Part shown: positions 52,053-61,780 of the stretch, one piece after another | Layout of the letters: each line of letters opens with the position of its first letter | Position numbering within the stretch: the stretch's first letter is position 1 | From: Lachnospiraceae bacterium | GTDB taxonomy: Bacteria > Bacillota > Clostridia > Lachnospirales > Lachnospiraceae | DNA length: 64,000 bases | Direction: 5' to 3' | Assembly (NCBI GenBank): GCA_017626325.1 | Contig: JAGAIZ010000003.1 | Location: 124,001-188,000 of the forward strand | Notes under the pieces: generated by a model | Seen by the model: only the letters and a program-made list of their open reading frames with translations | Database searches by the model: none | Told to the model about the DNA's origin: nothing | Translations under genes and position numbers: made by a program

Positions 52053-53891
52053 ATGGGAACGATACGGGAACGTTATACAAAGAAAGAACTGTGCATTACA
52101 ATACTTACGGCGTGTGCCGCTCTTGCGGTAACCTGCCGTATTTTCTTATTGCTGCGCGCGGAAGGGCAGCTTTATACGATGGGGATTTTCCCGCTGGCAG
52201 TTCTGGCGGGCTTATACTGTGTATGGAAAAAGATGCTGTTTATACAGGAAACATTCTTTATGAGCCGGGTAAGAATCGTTCTGGCGGCGGTATTTACGGC
52301 GCTGCAGACGGTTGGCGTGTGGTGGAGTAATCCGGGGATGGAAGCGCACGTCAGCGGCTGGGAGATCTGCCTGTGGACAGTCTGTCTTACGCCGCTGTCC
52401 TATGCAGGGTTGAACACGTTGCTTGCATGGGCAAAGAGACGGTGCGGCCATGCTGTGAACAGGGCGCATGGTATCAGCACGCATAGTATCAGAGATTTTT
52501 GGGGCGCGTTTGCGGTTATCATGCTCGGCTTTATGATTCCCTTCGCCACGTATTTTCCGGCGATTATGGCATATGATGTGATTCCGCAGTTGGATCAGAT
52601 CAGGGTCAGCGGTTATACCACGCATCATCCCCTTGTGCATACGCTGATGATTACGCTCTGCCTTAAGGCAGGAGAGGCGCTGTCCTTTATCGGGAACGCG
52701 GACCGGATTGGTCTGGCGGTTTATTCCATGCTGCAGATGACCGTTATGGCGGGCGCTTTCGCTTATGTATACGTCTTCCTGCGCGGGCGGAATGTGAATC
52801 GATACCTGTGTTATTGCTACGTGCTTTGCGCAGCATTCTATCCGACCCATGGGATGTTAGCTGTTTCCATTACGAAGGACAGCATCTATGCGGTGCTGGT
52901 GATGCTGTTTACGGTGTGGGTATATGATGCCGTGACGGGAGATAAGGAGAGAGTCTTATCGGCAGGCTGGCTGACAGCCTATGCAGCCATCACAGTCTTA
53001 TTACTGCTGTTTCGCAATAACAGTATCTATGCATGGGTCTTGTTCGTGCTGGTCTATGGTGCGGCGGCGCGCAAGTCATATGTCTATCGCAGAATGATGG
53101 GTATCCATGCGCTGTCGTTTATCTTATATCTGGTCCTGAACATGGGACTGATTCAGATGACGGGCGCTACCAATACCACTTACGCGAGGGAAATGCTGAG
53201 TGTGCCCGCACAGCAGATTGCCAGAGTGGCTGCGTATCATGGAGAGGAATTGACTGCAAAAGATCATGAACTGATAGAAGCTGTCTGGGGAGAAGGAAAT
53301 ATACCGGAGTATGTGGCGGCAATTGCTGACCGCAGTAAGAGGGATATTTCGAATGACCCGGAGGTCCTTAAGAATCTGGCACGTCTCTGGACGTCTCTGG
53401 GCAGACGGTATCCGGGGGAATATGTGAAAGCGTTCATGCTTAAGAGTAAGGGCTTGTGGTATCTGGAAGATACCAGTTATTTGTTTGATGTGTATTCCTA
53501 TGCTAAGGGATATCTGCAGATCACCTATCCGAGTGACCAGCAGGAATATATGGAGGCGCTGGCGCCGGGATATTACAGACACCAGAAGCTGCAGCCTCTG
53601 CAGGCGGTATACCGTTTCTTCGCGGGAGGCGACGCCGTATGGCGGTATCTGCCGTTTCTGTCTGTTGTGATGCAGCCTGCTTTCTATTGTTATCTGCTCG
53701 TCTTCTACATCCTTGTATGTATCGGACGGAAGCGGTATCAATGCCTGATTCCGGCTGTTTATCTGGCGGCATTGCTGGGGACGTTGTTTCTTGGCCCCTG
53801 TGTGCTGGTGCGGTATGTCTATCCGGTGATGCTCGCGGTCACGGGATTGGCGCTGGCCGATTTCGGTCAGCGCTCTGAACTGTCTTTATGA
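52053..53891 (+). CDS. large polytopic membrane protein, DUF6020-like
   Basis: A 612-residue protein with about 13 helices. ATG 52053 is preferred over the TTG 33 bases earlier; no strong ribosome site is seen. An outer loop has PAIMAYDVIPQLDQIRVSGYTTHHPLVHTLM, with an Asp and paired histidines like those in the DUF6020/GT-C-like group of putative glycan-modifying proteins. A further loop holds TKDSIYAVLVMLFTVWVYD and RNNSIYAWVLF, also characteristic of that group. It follows the GtrB-like gene, so a role as the transferase that uses the lipid-linked sugar is reasonable. The family name is a tentative match by eye. Confidence 0.6.
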   Translation: MGTIRERYTKKELCITILTACAALAVTCRIFLLLRAEGQLYTMGIFPLAVLAGLYCVWKKMLFIQETFFMSRVRIVLAAVFTALQTVGVWWSNPGMEAHVSGWEICLWTVCLTPLSYAGLNTLLAWAKRRCGHAVNRAHGISTHSIRDFWGAFAVIMLGFMIPFATYFPAIMAYDVIPQLDQIRVSGYTTHHPLVHTLMITLCLKAGEALSFIGNADRIGLAVYSMLQMTVMAGAFAYVYVFLRGRNVNRYLCYCYVLCAAFYPTHGMLAVSITKDSIYAVLVMLFTVWVYDAVTGDKERVLSAGWLTAYAAITVLLLLFRNNSIYAWVLFVLVYGAAARKSYVYRRMMGIHALSFILYLVLNMGLIQMTGATNTTYAREMLSVPAQQIARVAAYHGEELTAKDHELIEAVWGEGNIPEYVAAIADRSKRDISNDPEVLKNLARLWTSLGRRYPGEYVKAFMLKSKGLWYLEDTSYLFDVYSYAKGYLQITYPSDQQEYMEALAPGYYRHQKLQPLQAVYRFFAGGDAVWRYLPFLSVVMQPAFYCYLLVFYILVCIGRKRYQCLIPAVYLAALLGTLFLGPCVLVRYVYPVMLAVTGLALADFGQRSELSL

Positions 53892-53901
53892 GCGCGGAGC
53901 G

Positions 53902-55731
53902 TTATTTCCGAAGCTGATATACATGATAGATTGTATTTCCGGCGGTGAAGCTGTCTGCCTTTACGAGTGAAGCGTCATAGCGGTGCCGCAGATACATAAT
54001 GACCGGATGTTCTTCCGGGTAGGGCGATTCCTCCAGAATAAAATATACAGTATCGTTTTCTATCAGATCCAATCCGAAATCTCCGATTCCGTGGGCTGAC
54101 AGTTTCTTTAAGCTGTTGGGGTTGCATACCACGCCCCAGTTGGTATAGAAGAAATTGTTGTAGGTGTCAAGCGTCAAATCAAAAGGCGATTCGCAGTAGT
54201 TATCCAGAGTATTTCCGTCATAGGTCCAGATGTAGAAATTGTCAGGATGGGAATGACAATAGTCTTTCAGCCCTTCCCAGTTCGCCTGTTTGGCGTGATA
54301 GTTGGCGTCGATATCCGTCTTGGTAAAGTACAGAGAGGATATGCTGATCACCAGAAGGCAGGGCAGTATGACGGCATAACGCCTGGTTTTCTCCAGCCGG
54401 AGCAGATTGAAGCTTAGTAGGATACCGAACAGGATCATATAATCTGCGGTAATCAGGGGCTGTGAGATTCGTTTGGGGAAGCGCCCTTCATATAGTACGT
54501 ACCCCCAGCTTACCATGCGCCCGAAGAAGTAGAACAGATATACCAGAAGGGCGTTATAATTCCGCCTGAGCAGAATCAGGATGAAGGTATCGAACAAGAG
54601 GAGCGCCAGCAGCGCATTGGCAGGCTGCATACCATCCTGAAAAAGAAACACGGTGATGCTTCCGGTGAGGATGTTTTTGACGCGGTCTTTTAAATTGGTA
54701 CGCTTCAGATAACAGTCCCGGGCAATATCGTGCATCTCTTTCCAGTCTTCGACAGACATGCCATAGCCGATATAGGGGGCGCCGTTTCTGCGGTACATAT
54801 AGTCTTCCTCGGATAAGCCGAGAGCGGTAAGCTCATCTGCGCACTCCTCGTATTCCGGCCAGGTATAGAAGTCTCCGACCCGTTCTCTGTAGTGATTTAT
54901 CTTACGAAAATCAGCCCATTCCGGCTCAGAATAAGCGGCAAGGTGCAGTCCGAACAGAACGCCCATGCCGGCAAGAAGAATCACCGCGCAGCTTATCAGC
55001 TTGGCGGCAATGTGTTCGCTGCCGTTTCTGTAAGCAATGATCCATTTGGCCAGCCAGAGCATTCCGGCCATGGGAAGAATCAGATATAAGATATTCTGCC
55101 GCATACTGTAGGCGGTCAGGGCGAAGAGCAGGGTAGGAATATTACGCCGTAAGAATTCTCCCGTGGAGACATTCATCCGGGTGGTCATAAAGCTAAACAG
55201 CGCCGTTGCCGCGGCGAAGCCCGCCGTTGTCGTATACTGTGCCTCTGAGAGCGTATTGAGGTCGATCAGGAAGAACAGCACGCAGAGAATGGACAGCGCG
55301 GGCTTCCAGACAGGATCTGAAGCGTTGTGTCTGCGCCAAAGAGTCATCGTGCGTTCGTAGATAAAGAAGATGCATGCAATATGTACGCCGTGCTGGAACA
55401 GTCCGTACCAGGGAAGAAAGCTGCACAGCTTATACAACTGGCACAGCAGCCAGGACAGCGGGTAGAGGAAGAAGAGGACGTGAGCGTCCGGATAGCCTAA
55501 GTAGGCGCCGGAAAGGGTGCTGTACATGCCCCAGTCGTCATTGATACCGTCCACCGGTTTGATCCATATTAACTCGATGCAGTAGAAGAGGATGACGAAA
55601 ACAATAAAAACCAGACGCTGCAGTATCATCGATCTTCCGAAAGAATTACTTCTGTCGGTCTGGCGTCTCTTATATTGTCCGGTGGGTAAGGGAGTGATGT
55701 CAGGATCGGCTCCGGGTGTAATGAACGGCAT
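53902..55731 (-). CDS. unrecognised 609-residue polytopic membrane protein
   Basis: About 12 hydrophobic helices, preceded by a short cytosolic Arg-rich start (YKRRQTDRSNSFGRS). An early outer loop, KPVDGINDDWGMYSTLSGAYLGYPDAHVLF, has the Asp pair seen in several GT-C-like proteins. A large outer part of about 100 residues at the C-terminus (SHPDNFYIWTYDGNTLDNY onward) is presumably a carbohydrate-facing domain. It lies convergent with the DUF6020-like gene and has its own promoter. No family is assigned. Confidence 0.6.
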   Translation of the reverse strand: MPFITPGADPDITPLPTGQYKRRQTDRSNSFGRSMILQRLVFIVFVILFYCIELIWIKPVDGINDDWGMYSTLSGAYLGYPDAHVLFFLYPLSWLLCQLYKLCSFLPWYGLFQHGVHIACIFFIYERTMTLWRRHNASDPVWKPALSILCVLFFLIDLNTLSEAQYTTTAGFAAATALFSFMTTRMNVSTGEFLRRNIPTLLFALTAYSMRQNILYLILPMAGMLWLAKWIIAYRNGSEHIAAKLISCAVILLAGMGVLFGLHLAAYSEPEWADFRKINHYRERVGDFYTWPEYEECADELTALGLSEEDYMYRRNGAPYIGYGMSVEDWKEMHDIARDCYLKRTNLKDRVKNILTGSITVFLFQDGMQPANALLALLLFDTFILILLRRNYNALLVYLFYFFGRMVSWGYVLYEGRFPKRISQPLITADYMILFGILLSFNLLRLEKTRRYAVILPCLLVISISSLYFTKTDIDANYHAKQANWEGLKDYCHSHPDNFYIWTYDGNTLDNYCESPFDLTLDTYNNFFYTNWGVVCNPNSLKKLSAHGIGDFGLDLIENDTVYFILEESPYPEEHPVIMYLRHRYDASLVKADSFTAGNTIYHVYQLRK

Positions 55732-55795
55732 AGGTTTTTCCTTTCACGGCGTGCTATAAATAACATGTTGTTATATGCATAATTTTACCTTTCTC

Positions 55796-55824
55796 ATTAT
55801 ATACTATAGTACGAATTGGTACAA
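55796..55824 (-). promoter_or_regulatory. promoter of the 609-residue membrane protein
   Basis: On the minus strand TTGTAC (55819-55824) and TATAAT (55796-55801) are separated by 17 bases. They lie about 65 bases from the ATG at 55731. The rest of this 273-base gap is AT-rich with no further clear signal. Confidence 0.78.
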
Positions 55825-56004
55825 ATAGAAATGGCGGCCAATTCTTAAGATTTGTGAAATGTTTTTTTAATAAAGGCGAAGAGGGATACTCAAATGTGTG
55901 AAAATGTGATAAAGTTACAAAGGAAATAAATATGCTGTGTCTGTTAAGTACATAAACCGGCACGCGGCGGATTCCCGGGTTGAGAAGAAAGGCGGATTAT
56001 AGAT

Positions 56005-57120
56005 ATGGAACAAAGAGGACATGGGAGAAAAGGAAAGTATCAGAATAACATACTACTGCTGACCGTACTCATTGGGTTTTGTATTCTGGCTCTCATTGAG
56101 ATCGGATATGGACATGCACAGATGAAGGTGGAGAAGGAACGCCTTGCGCTGGAAGAATCCAATAACCAGGCTATGCAGGAGCTTAAGCAGGAATGGAACC
56201 AGATCAAAGACGGTACCAGCGTGGTGACCGACGAACAGGAACAGGAGCAGGCTGTCAGCGGCTCGGACCAGTCGGAAACCGAGACGTCCAAGGTTGTAGC
56301 CAAAGCCGAGACGGAAGATAGCAGCGATGAGCAAGATGAAGATCTCCCGGATGAAGACAAAGATTACGATATGCAGATCGTCATTCTGGGCGACAGTATT
56401 ATGGACAATGACCGCACGGAAAGCGGAGTGGCAGCCATTATCGGAGAGGAATGCAACGCTAAGGTCTATAATATGGCGATGGGAGGCACTACGGCGGCGC
56501 TGATGCCTACGGAACAGTATAATTATGCGACATGGGATTCCAGGTGTCTTCTGGGAGTCGTGAACGCGATACTGGGTAATATCAATACAGAGATTTTCGA
56601 CGATTATCCCGCGGGCAAAATCCTGAAAGAGTGCGATTTTGATAAGACGGATTACTTTATTCTGGAGTATGGCGTCAATGATTTCCTGACCGGGCAGATA
56701 CCGCAGAGCCGGTATCTGGAAGGGGGAGATACGCTGGCGGTGGACGATGTGCACACATACACTGGCGCGCTGGAGAATGCGGTCGTTTTGCTGCAGGATC
56801 GTTTCCCGGACGCCAAAATCCTGTTGATCGCGCCGCATTATTGTCAGATTTTTAACGGTACGACCTTTATGGGAGACGGGTATTCCATCGATTACGGCTT
56901 CGGTCCGCTGATTAATTTTGCAAGAGGTACCGGGTATATTTATGAACAGCATAAGGATGAGAATGTAATATTCTACAATGCGTTCGAGGAAAGCGGCATC
57001 AACGCGGAGACGGCAGATCAGTATCTGGATGACGGCGTACATCTGACGCCGGAAGGCAGCAGAGTCTATGCGGATTATGCGGCCCGGCTGATCAACGCTG
57101 ATTTCAGGCCGGAAGAATAA
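56005..57120 (+). CDS. membrane-anchored SGNH/GDSL hydrolase
   Basis: A 371-residue protein with one N-terminal helix (NILLLTVLIGFCILALIEIGYG). A predicted coiled or acidic spacer of about 75 residues (rich in Glu, Gln, Asp, Ser) follows, then an SGNH domain. The serine is in ILGDSIMDNDR, the Gly in MAMGGTTA, the Asn in EYGVNDFLTG and the D-x-x-H in DDGVHLTPEGSRVYADYAARL. The domain would face the outside and could remove or add acyl groups on surface polysaccharide, a possible counterpart to the MBOAT enzymes. It is the last gene of the surface region, convergent with kdpE. Confidence 0.85.
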   Translation: MEQRGHGRKGKYQNNILLLTVLIGFCILALIEIGYGHAQMKVEKERLALEESNNQAMQELKQEWNQIKDGTSVVTDEQEQEQAVSGSDQSETETSKVVAKAETEDSSDEQDEDLPDEDKDYDMQIVILGDSIMDNDRTESGVAAIIGEECNAKVYNMAMGGTTAALMPTEQYNYATWDSRCLLGVVNAILGNINTEIFDDYPAGKILKECDFDKTDYFILEYGVNDFLTGQIPQSRYLEGGDTLAVDDVHTYTGALENAVVLLQDRFPDAKILLIAPHYCQIFNGTTFMGDGYSIDYGFGPLINFARGTGYIYEQHKDENVIFYNAFEESGINAETADQYLDDGVHLTPEGSRVYADYAARLINADFRPEE

Positions 57121-57124
57121 ATAC

Positions 57125-57142
57125 AGTGATTTTTCAACCTAT
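57125..57142 (-). repeat. short copy of the dispersed element, containing the kdpE stop
   Basis: On the minus strand the 18 bases ATAGGTTGAAAAATCACT match 7776-7793 exactly, starting within the last codons of kdpE so that its TAG stop is part of the repeat. No further hairpins of the 7.8-kb unit follow. Confidence 0.7.
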
Positions 57143-57840
57143 TCCACCTTCATCATCCGATACCCCACACCGATGTGGGTCTGGATATACTGCGGAGAAT
57201 CCGGCGTTGGCTCCAGTTTCTTCCGCAGCGTTGCCATAAACACGCGGAGGGAAGCAATATCATTATCCCAACTCCGTCCCCAGATATTTTGCGTGATAAA
57301 GGTGTGCGTCAATACTTTGCCTATATTTCTGGACAGCAGGCACAGCAGCTTATACTCAATCGGTGTCAGATGCAGTTCCTGACCGTCCAGATATGCGCAT
57401 CCTCCGGCATAGTCTACCTTCAGCTTCCCGTTGATAATAACAGAACCGGCAGACAGCATTTCCGCTGTCATGTAGGAAAGCCTTCTCTGGGTGACCCGAA
57501 GCCGCGCCAGAAGTTCCTCTACAGAAAAAGGCTTGGTCAGATAATCGTCAGCCCCGGCATCCAGAGCCTCAATCTTATCGTTGTCCTCACTGCGGGCACT
57601 GATTACGATGATGGGCAGATTGGACCAGGAACGGATATTACGGATTACCTGTACGCCGTCCATATCCGGCAGCCCCAGATCAAGCAGTATAATATCAGGA
57701 TTATGAGAAGCCGCCTCTAAAAGGGCGGTTTCGCCATTTGCCGCTACCAGATAGCGATAATCATTCGTTTTTAATGTAGTTGTAATCAGGTTGCGTACCG
57801 GAGGGTCATCCTCCACAACCAATATTAAAGATTTATTCAT
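57139..57840 (-). CDS. kdpE: KdpE response regulator
   Basis: A 233-residue OmpR-type regulator starting at ATG 57840, which overlaps the end of kdpD by eight bases (ATGAATAA). The receiver domain has VVEDDPPVRN, the phosphorylation Asp in DIILLDLGLPDMDG and the Lys in DYLTKPF. The C-terminal winged helix has HLTPIEYKLLCLLSRNIGKVLTHTFI and GVGYRM. It would activate kdp genes at low potassium or high osmolarity when phosphorylated by KdpD. The last residues and the stop lie in the short dispersed repeat. Confidence 0.95.
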   Translation of the reverse strand: MNKSLILVVEDDPPVRNLITTTLKTNDYRYLVAANGETALLEAASHNPDIILLDLGLPDMDGVQVIRNIRSWSNLPIIVISARSEDNDKIEALDAGADDYLTKPFSVEELLARLRVTQRRLSYMTAEMLSAGSVIINGKLKVDYAGGCAYLDGQELHLTPIEYKLLCLLSRNIGKVLTHTFITQNIWGRSWDNDIASLRVFMATLRKKLEPTPDSPQYIQTHIGVGYRMMKVE

Positions 57841-60535
57841 GCAATTCAACCTCCCCTGCCGGTAATGTAAATGTAAAGACGGTTCCTTGCGGCTCATGAT
57901 CTGCTACCCGGATGGTTCCCCCGTGGGCAGTGACAATAGACTTGCACAGCGACAGACCCAGACCAAGGCTTCTTCGGCTGTCCGCGACTTTGTTGGCTCC
58001 ACTGTAAAACATATCGAAAATATGCGGCTTTTGATCGTCCGGAATGCCCGGGCCATCGTCAGAAACAGAAACGATGACTTGCCGGGCTTTTCTGTCCATT
58101 TCAGTATGAACCTCGATCACAGATTCTGCCGGCGTATACTTAATGGCGTTGTCCAGTAAATTGATAATAACCTGAACGATCAGTTTGGCATCAATGCTTG
58201 CAAGGATCAGATCCTCAGAGAAACTGACCCGGATGGTATGTTCCTTACTTTTGCGGCTGATATGCCGCAAAGCTTCCGTGACCACCTCGTCCATCAGTTC
58301 CACGGACTGCGTCAGATGAACCTGTCCGCCCTCAATTCTGGTAATCGCCAGCAGATTCTCCACCAGATTGATCAGCCACATGGAATCGTCATATATATCC
58401 GTAAACGTCCGTTTTCTTGTATCATCGTCCATTTTCTGATAATTTGCCAGCAGGTTGCCGGCGTTCCCGGAAATAGAAGTAAGCGGTGTGCGCAGATCAT
58501 GAGAAATAGCCCGAAGGAGGTTTGCACGAAGCTGCTCATTTTTGGCCAGAATTGCGGCTTCTTCTTTTTCCCGGGCGTTTTTCATATTTTCCAATGCCAG
58601 GGCGCACTCGCCGAGAATGGACAGCAGGACGCTGTTCTCAAAGGGATCCAGCGGAACCTCGTTCATTGCGATTCCTACAACGCCGTACACCTGCTGATTG
58701 ACCCGGATAGCCAGATACAGGCATTGGGCGCTGGATAAGGTGTTGGTTGTGGCGCCGGCATGCTTATTGTTGTGCAGCACCCAGGCCGCCACCGCTTTTT
58801 CATTTTCCGAAGACAGATCAGGCTGTGTGCTGTCCGGCGTCCGGAAAACAGCGGGTGCGTCAAGCTCCTGTCCGTTTGACAGATAGACTACAATATCTTT
58901 TCGCAGTAATTTCAGGAGCTGTCCTGCCGTCGCTTTTGCAACAGACTGCTCATCCGGCTCCTTTTGGAGAAGCTGATTTGTCTCAAACAATATCTTGGTG
59001 CGGTATGCTGCATGCGCCGCCTGCTTCGCATTGTTCTTCAAACGGATGGCAAGGGAACCTGTCAGCAGCGCAACCATAAACATGATAGGAAAGGTTACCA
59101 AATAATCGGGATCATGAAAGCGAAAGGTAAAGCGGGGGACTGTAAAAAAGAAATTAAATACCAATACGCTTACAATAGAAGCAATTAACCCGCAAAAGCG
59201 ATTGGTCGTAATGACCGAAACGACCAAAACGCCGAATATATATACCGATACAATGTTGGCTTCTGAGAATCCCATGGTATAAAACGCATAGCCGACTAAG
59301 GTCGCCGCCAATAGGATCAATATGCTTTTGGCGGCATCCCGAATCGGCATGGCTGTCATACGCAATGGCATGTCCGGCTTTCTCTGATAACGGTTCCCCG
59401 CACCGGCATCGGGAATTACATGGACGTCCAGATTGGGAGCGGCGGCAATCAGCCGTTCCGTCAGAGCAGGCTTGCTGAATATGCTTTTTCTGGTTGCGGC
59501 GCTGCGCCCGATCACAATTTTGGAGACGCCGGAAAGTCTTGCAAATTCCGCAATCTGATATGGGACATCCTCGCCGTAGACGGTTTCTATATGAGCGCCA
59601 AGCTGTCCTGCCAGCCGGATATTGTCCCGCAGGCGTTTCTTGTCTTCCTGGTTCATTTCGGCTGCTGCAGGCGTTTCCACGAAAAGGGCGGTAAAGTTTC
59701 CACGGAATGCCCGCGCCATCCTCGCGGCGGTACGGATGATCTTCGCATTGGACGGAGAAGACGAAAGGCACACAAGAATATGCTCATCGGTGTGATAGTC
59801 CCCCCGGCTCTTGATTCTTACGCTCTCTGTCAGCAGATTGACCCGGTCCGCACAGCGGCGCAGGGCAATCTCCCTCAAAGCGGTCAGATTTTGAAGCGTA
59901 AAAAATCCCGCCGCTGCCCGTGCAGCCTGCTCTTCCCGATAGATATTTCCGCTTGCCATGCGCTCCAGAAGCTCTGACGGTTCAACATCCACCAACTCTA
60001 CCTGATCCGCCTGGTCAAATACGGAATCCGGGATACGCTCCCGCACGAAAATGCCTGTAATAGAAGCAACCGTATCATTCAGGCTCTCAATATGCTGGAC
60101 ATTGACAGTGGTGTAAATATCAATCCCGGCATTCAGAAGTTCCTGCACGTCCTGATAACGCTTGGCATGACGGCTGCCCTCCGCATTGGTATGGGCCAGT
60201 TCATCTACCAGGAGCAACTGCGGTTTCCGTTTCAGCGCACTATCAATATCAAACTCCCGAAGCGTTATCTCACCATAAGGCACCTGTTTCACAGGAAGCT
60301 GTTCCAGACCGTCCAGCAGAGCCGTTGTCTGTGGTCTGGAATGCGGTTCTATATAGCCGGCAACCACCTGGATTCCGCGCTCCATGGCCTGATGGGCCGC
60401 CTGCAGCATGGCATAGGTTTTGCCCACACCCGCGGAATAACCAAAGAATATTTTCAATTTACCCTTTTTTTCACTTGCTGTATCATTTTGAATTACTCTT
60501 AAAAGCTGATCCGGGTCTTGTCTTGGCATTTCCAT
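57833..60535 (-). CDS. kdpD: KdpD sensor histidine kinase
   Basis: A 900-residue full-length KdpD. Order: KdpD N-terminal domain with Walker A GYSAGVGKTYAM (about residue 30-40) and LLVDELAHTNAEGSRHAKRYQDV; a USP domain (about 245-370); four helices of DUF4118 (about 400-500); a GAF-like part; HisKA with SHDLRTPLTSISGNAGNLLANY; and HATPase with NLLDNAIKYTP, DDGPGIPDDQ and GLGLSLCKSIVTAHGG. It senses K+ or turgor and phosphorylates KdpE. GGAG lies eight bases before the start. It is encoded downstream of the transporter genes, not upstream. Confidence 0.95.
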   Translation of the reverse strand: MEMPRQDPDQLLRVIQNDTASEKKGKLKIFFGYSAGVGKTYAMLQAAHQAMERGIQVVAGYIEPHSRPQTTALLDGLEQLPVKQVPYGEITLREFDIDSALKRKPQLLLVDELAHTNAEGSRHAKRYQDVQELLNAGIDIYTTVNVQHIESLNDTVASITGIFVRERIPDSVFDQADQVELVDVEPSELLERMASGNIYREEQAARAAAGFFTLQNLTALREIALRRCADRVNLLTESVRIKSRGDYHTDEHILVCLSSSPSNAKIIRTAARMARAFRGNFTALFVETPAAAEMNQEDKKRLRDNIRLAGQLGAHIETVYGEDVPYQIAEFARLSGVSKIVIGRSAATRKSIFSKPALTERLIAAAPNLDVHVIPDAGAGNRYQRKPDMPLRMTAMPIRDAAKSILILLAATLVGYAFYTMGFSEANIVSVYIFGVLVVSVITTNRFCGLIASIVSVLVFNFFFTVPRFTFRFHDPDYLVTFPIMFMVALLTGSLAIRLKNNAKQAAHAAYRTKILFETNQLLQKEPDEQSVAKATAGQLLKLLRKDIVVYLSNGQELDAPAVFRTPDSTQPDLSSENEKAVAAWVLHNNKHAGATTNTLSSAQCLYLAIRVNQQVYGVVGIAMNEVPLDPFENSVLLSILGECALALENMKNAREKEEAAILAKNEQLRANLLRAISHDLRTPLTSISGNAGNLLANYQKMDDDTRKRTFTDIYDDSMWLINLVENLLAITRIEGGQVHLTQSVELMDEVVTEALRHISRKSKEHTIRVSFSEDLILASIDAKLIVQVIINLLDNAIKYTPAESVIEVHTEMDRKARQVIVSVSDDGPGIPDDQKPHIFDMFYSGANKVADSRRSLGLGLSLCKSIVTAHGGTIRVADHEPQGTVFTFTLPAGEVELHE

Positions 60536-60628
60536 TTACGATTCTCCTTGCCTTCTTCATACGGTCACACTGTACCGGCAATTTCTGTTTTTCCTGTGCC
60601 GGCACAAAGAATTTATTTTCCACGCATT

Positions 60629-61105
60629 TCATAAACAACCGGCGAAAGCGGATGCAGCTTCACCAATCCATAACACCTTCTGAATGATATGTCCGTCTGC
60701 AATCGGTTCAAGGGGCAGCCCGCCATATTTCATCCTAACAGGGGTGCGATTCAAAGAGACTATCCTGGAATTATACTCCATATTGGCAGGAATTTCAGTA
60801 TTTTGGGGCAAAAAAATCACATCCGATCTGCCGGCGGAAAGACTTTTGAGCAATTCCGCCTCTGTTCCGCAGTAAATGCGGACAGATATATCCGGGTACA
60901 TTTCCGCGTAATACGCAAGAACATCGGCAATGCTGTCCGCAGCCGTCGGATCGCAAAAACCAAGCCGCAGAATATTACCGGCGGATGAAAGCTGTCCTTC
61001 CTGCATATGACGGTTTAATTCAAGAAAGCGATCCAGCTTGTCCATCAGAAACCATCCGAAAACAAAAACTGCCGCCACGGCAGCAAGCAATAGCACATCC
61101 TGCAT
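60629..61105 (-). CDS. small membrane-anchored protein with LysR-ligand-domain-like part
   Basis: A 158-residue protein with a strong AGGAGG site seven bases before its ATG. It begins with one helix (VLLLAAVAAVFVFGWFL). A middle of about 90 residues (ILRLGFCDPTAADSIADVLAYYAEMYPDISVRIYCGTEAELLKSLSAGRSDVIFLPQN) resembles the first half of a LysR-type substrate-binding domain but has no helix-turn-helix. It lies between the TrkA-like gene and kdpD, 27 bases from the former. It could be an extracytoplasmic or membrane-side sensor that tunes Kdp. No named family is recognised with confidence. Confidence 0.65.
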   Translation of the reverse strand: MQDVLLLAAVAAVFVFGWFLMDKLDRFLELNRHMQEGQLSSAGNILRLGFCDPTAADSIADVLAYYAEMYPDISVRIYCGTEAELLKSLSAGRSDVIFLPQNTEIPANMEYNSRIVSLNRTPVRMKYGGLPLEPIADGHIIQKVLWIGEAASAFAGCL

Positions 61106-61132
61106 AGTCTCACCTCCTGTGAATGAGAAGCT

Positions 61133-61780
61133 TCAAATATGGAAGCATTTCTGAATATCTCTGTTTCGCCCCAACACAAGCATCGTACTTCCTGATCCCA
61201 GAACCACATCGGGAGTGATAGAAAGCTCCAGTTTGCCGGCTTTTTTGATTCCCATAATGTTAATGCTGTATTTCTTCCGAATGTCAATTTGTCCGATGGT
61301 CTTGTCTGTCCAATCTTCCGGAACCGGTATTTCAAAGATCGCGTGCTCTTCATCCAACTCGATGTAGTCCAAAATGTGGTCGGCACTGTAGCGGATGGCT
61401 GTCCATTTGGCAAGCTGCTTTTCGGGATAGACCACCTCGTCTGCACCGTTGCGCAGGAGGAACTTTGCCTGCACGTCTCTGGCTGCCCTGGATACCAGGA
61501 GCTTTGCGCCAAGCTCCTTGAGCAGAGAGGTGGTTTCCAGAGAACTTTGAAAATCATTTCCAATGGCCACAATGCAGACATCATAATTGCGGATTCCCAG
61601 AGTTCCCAGAAAAGCGGCGTTTGTGCTGTCGCCGATCTGCGCATTTGTTACAGAGGGCAGTACCGCGGCTACCCGCTCCTCCACACGGTCTACCGCCATA
61701 ACCTGATGATTCAGCTCATTCAAGTGTATGGCAATATGTCTGCCAAATCGTCCTAACCCAATCAGAAGTATAGATTTCAT
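61133..61780 (-). CDS. TrkA/KtrA-like NAD-binding protein
   Basis: A 215-residue RCK protein. ATG 61780 gives the canonical MKSILLIGLGRFGRHIAIHLNELNHQVMAVD, with the GxGxxG NAD motif; AAGGAG lies 11 bases ahead. A TrkA_N domain (about 1-120) is followed by a TrkA_C-like part (about 135-210, LELSITPDVVLGSGSTMLVLGR). Such proteins gate KtrB/TrkH potassium channels by NAD or ATP binding; no channel gene is in the window. Here it follows kdpC after a hairpin and may modulate Kdp or a KtrB/TrkH encoded elsewhere. Confidence 0.85.
   Translation of the reverse strand: MKSILLIGLGRFGRHIAIHLNELNHQVMAVDRVEERVAAVLPSVTNAQIGDSTNAAFLGTLGIRNYDVCIVAIGNDFQSSLETTSLLKELGAKLLVSRAARDVQAKFLLRNGADEVVYPEKQLAKWTAIRYSADHILDYIELDEEHAIFEIPVPEDWTDKTIGQIDIRKKYSINIMGIKKAGKLELSITPDVVLGSGSTMLVLGRNRDIQKCFHI

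Noticed and set aside
57121-57138. terminator between the SGNH hydrolase and kdpE
   Set aside because: Only the half-palindrome of the dispersed repeat is present, with no second arm to form a hairpin.
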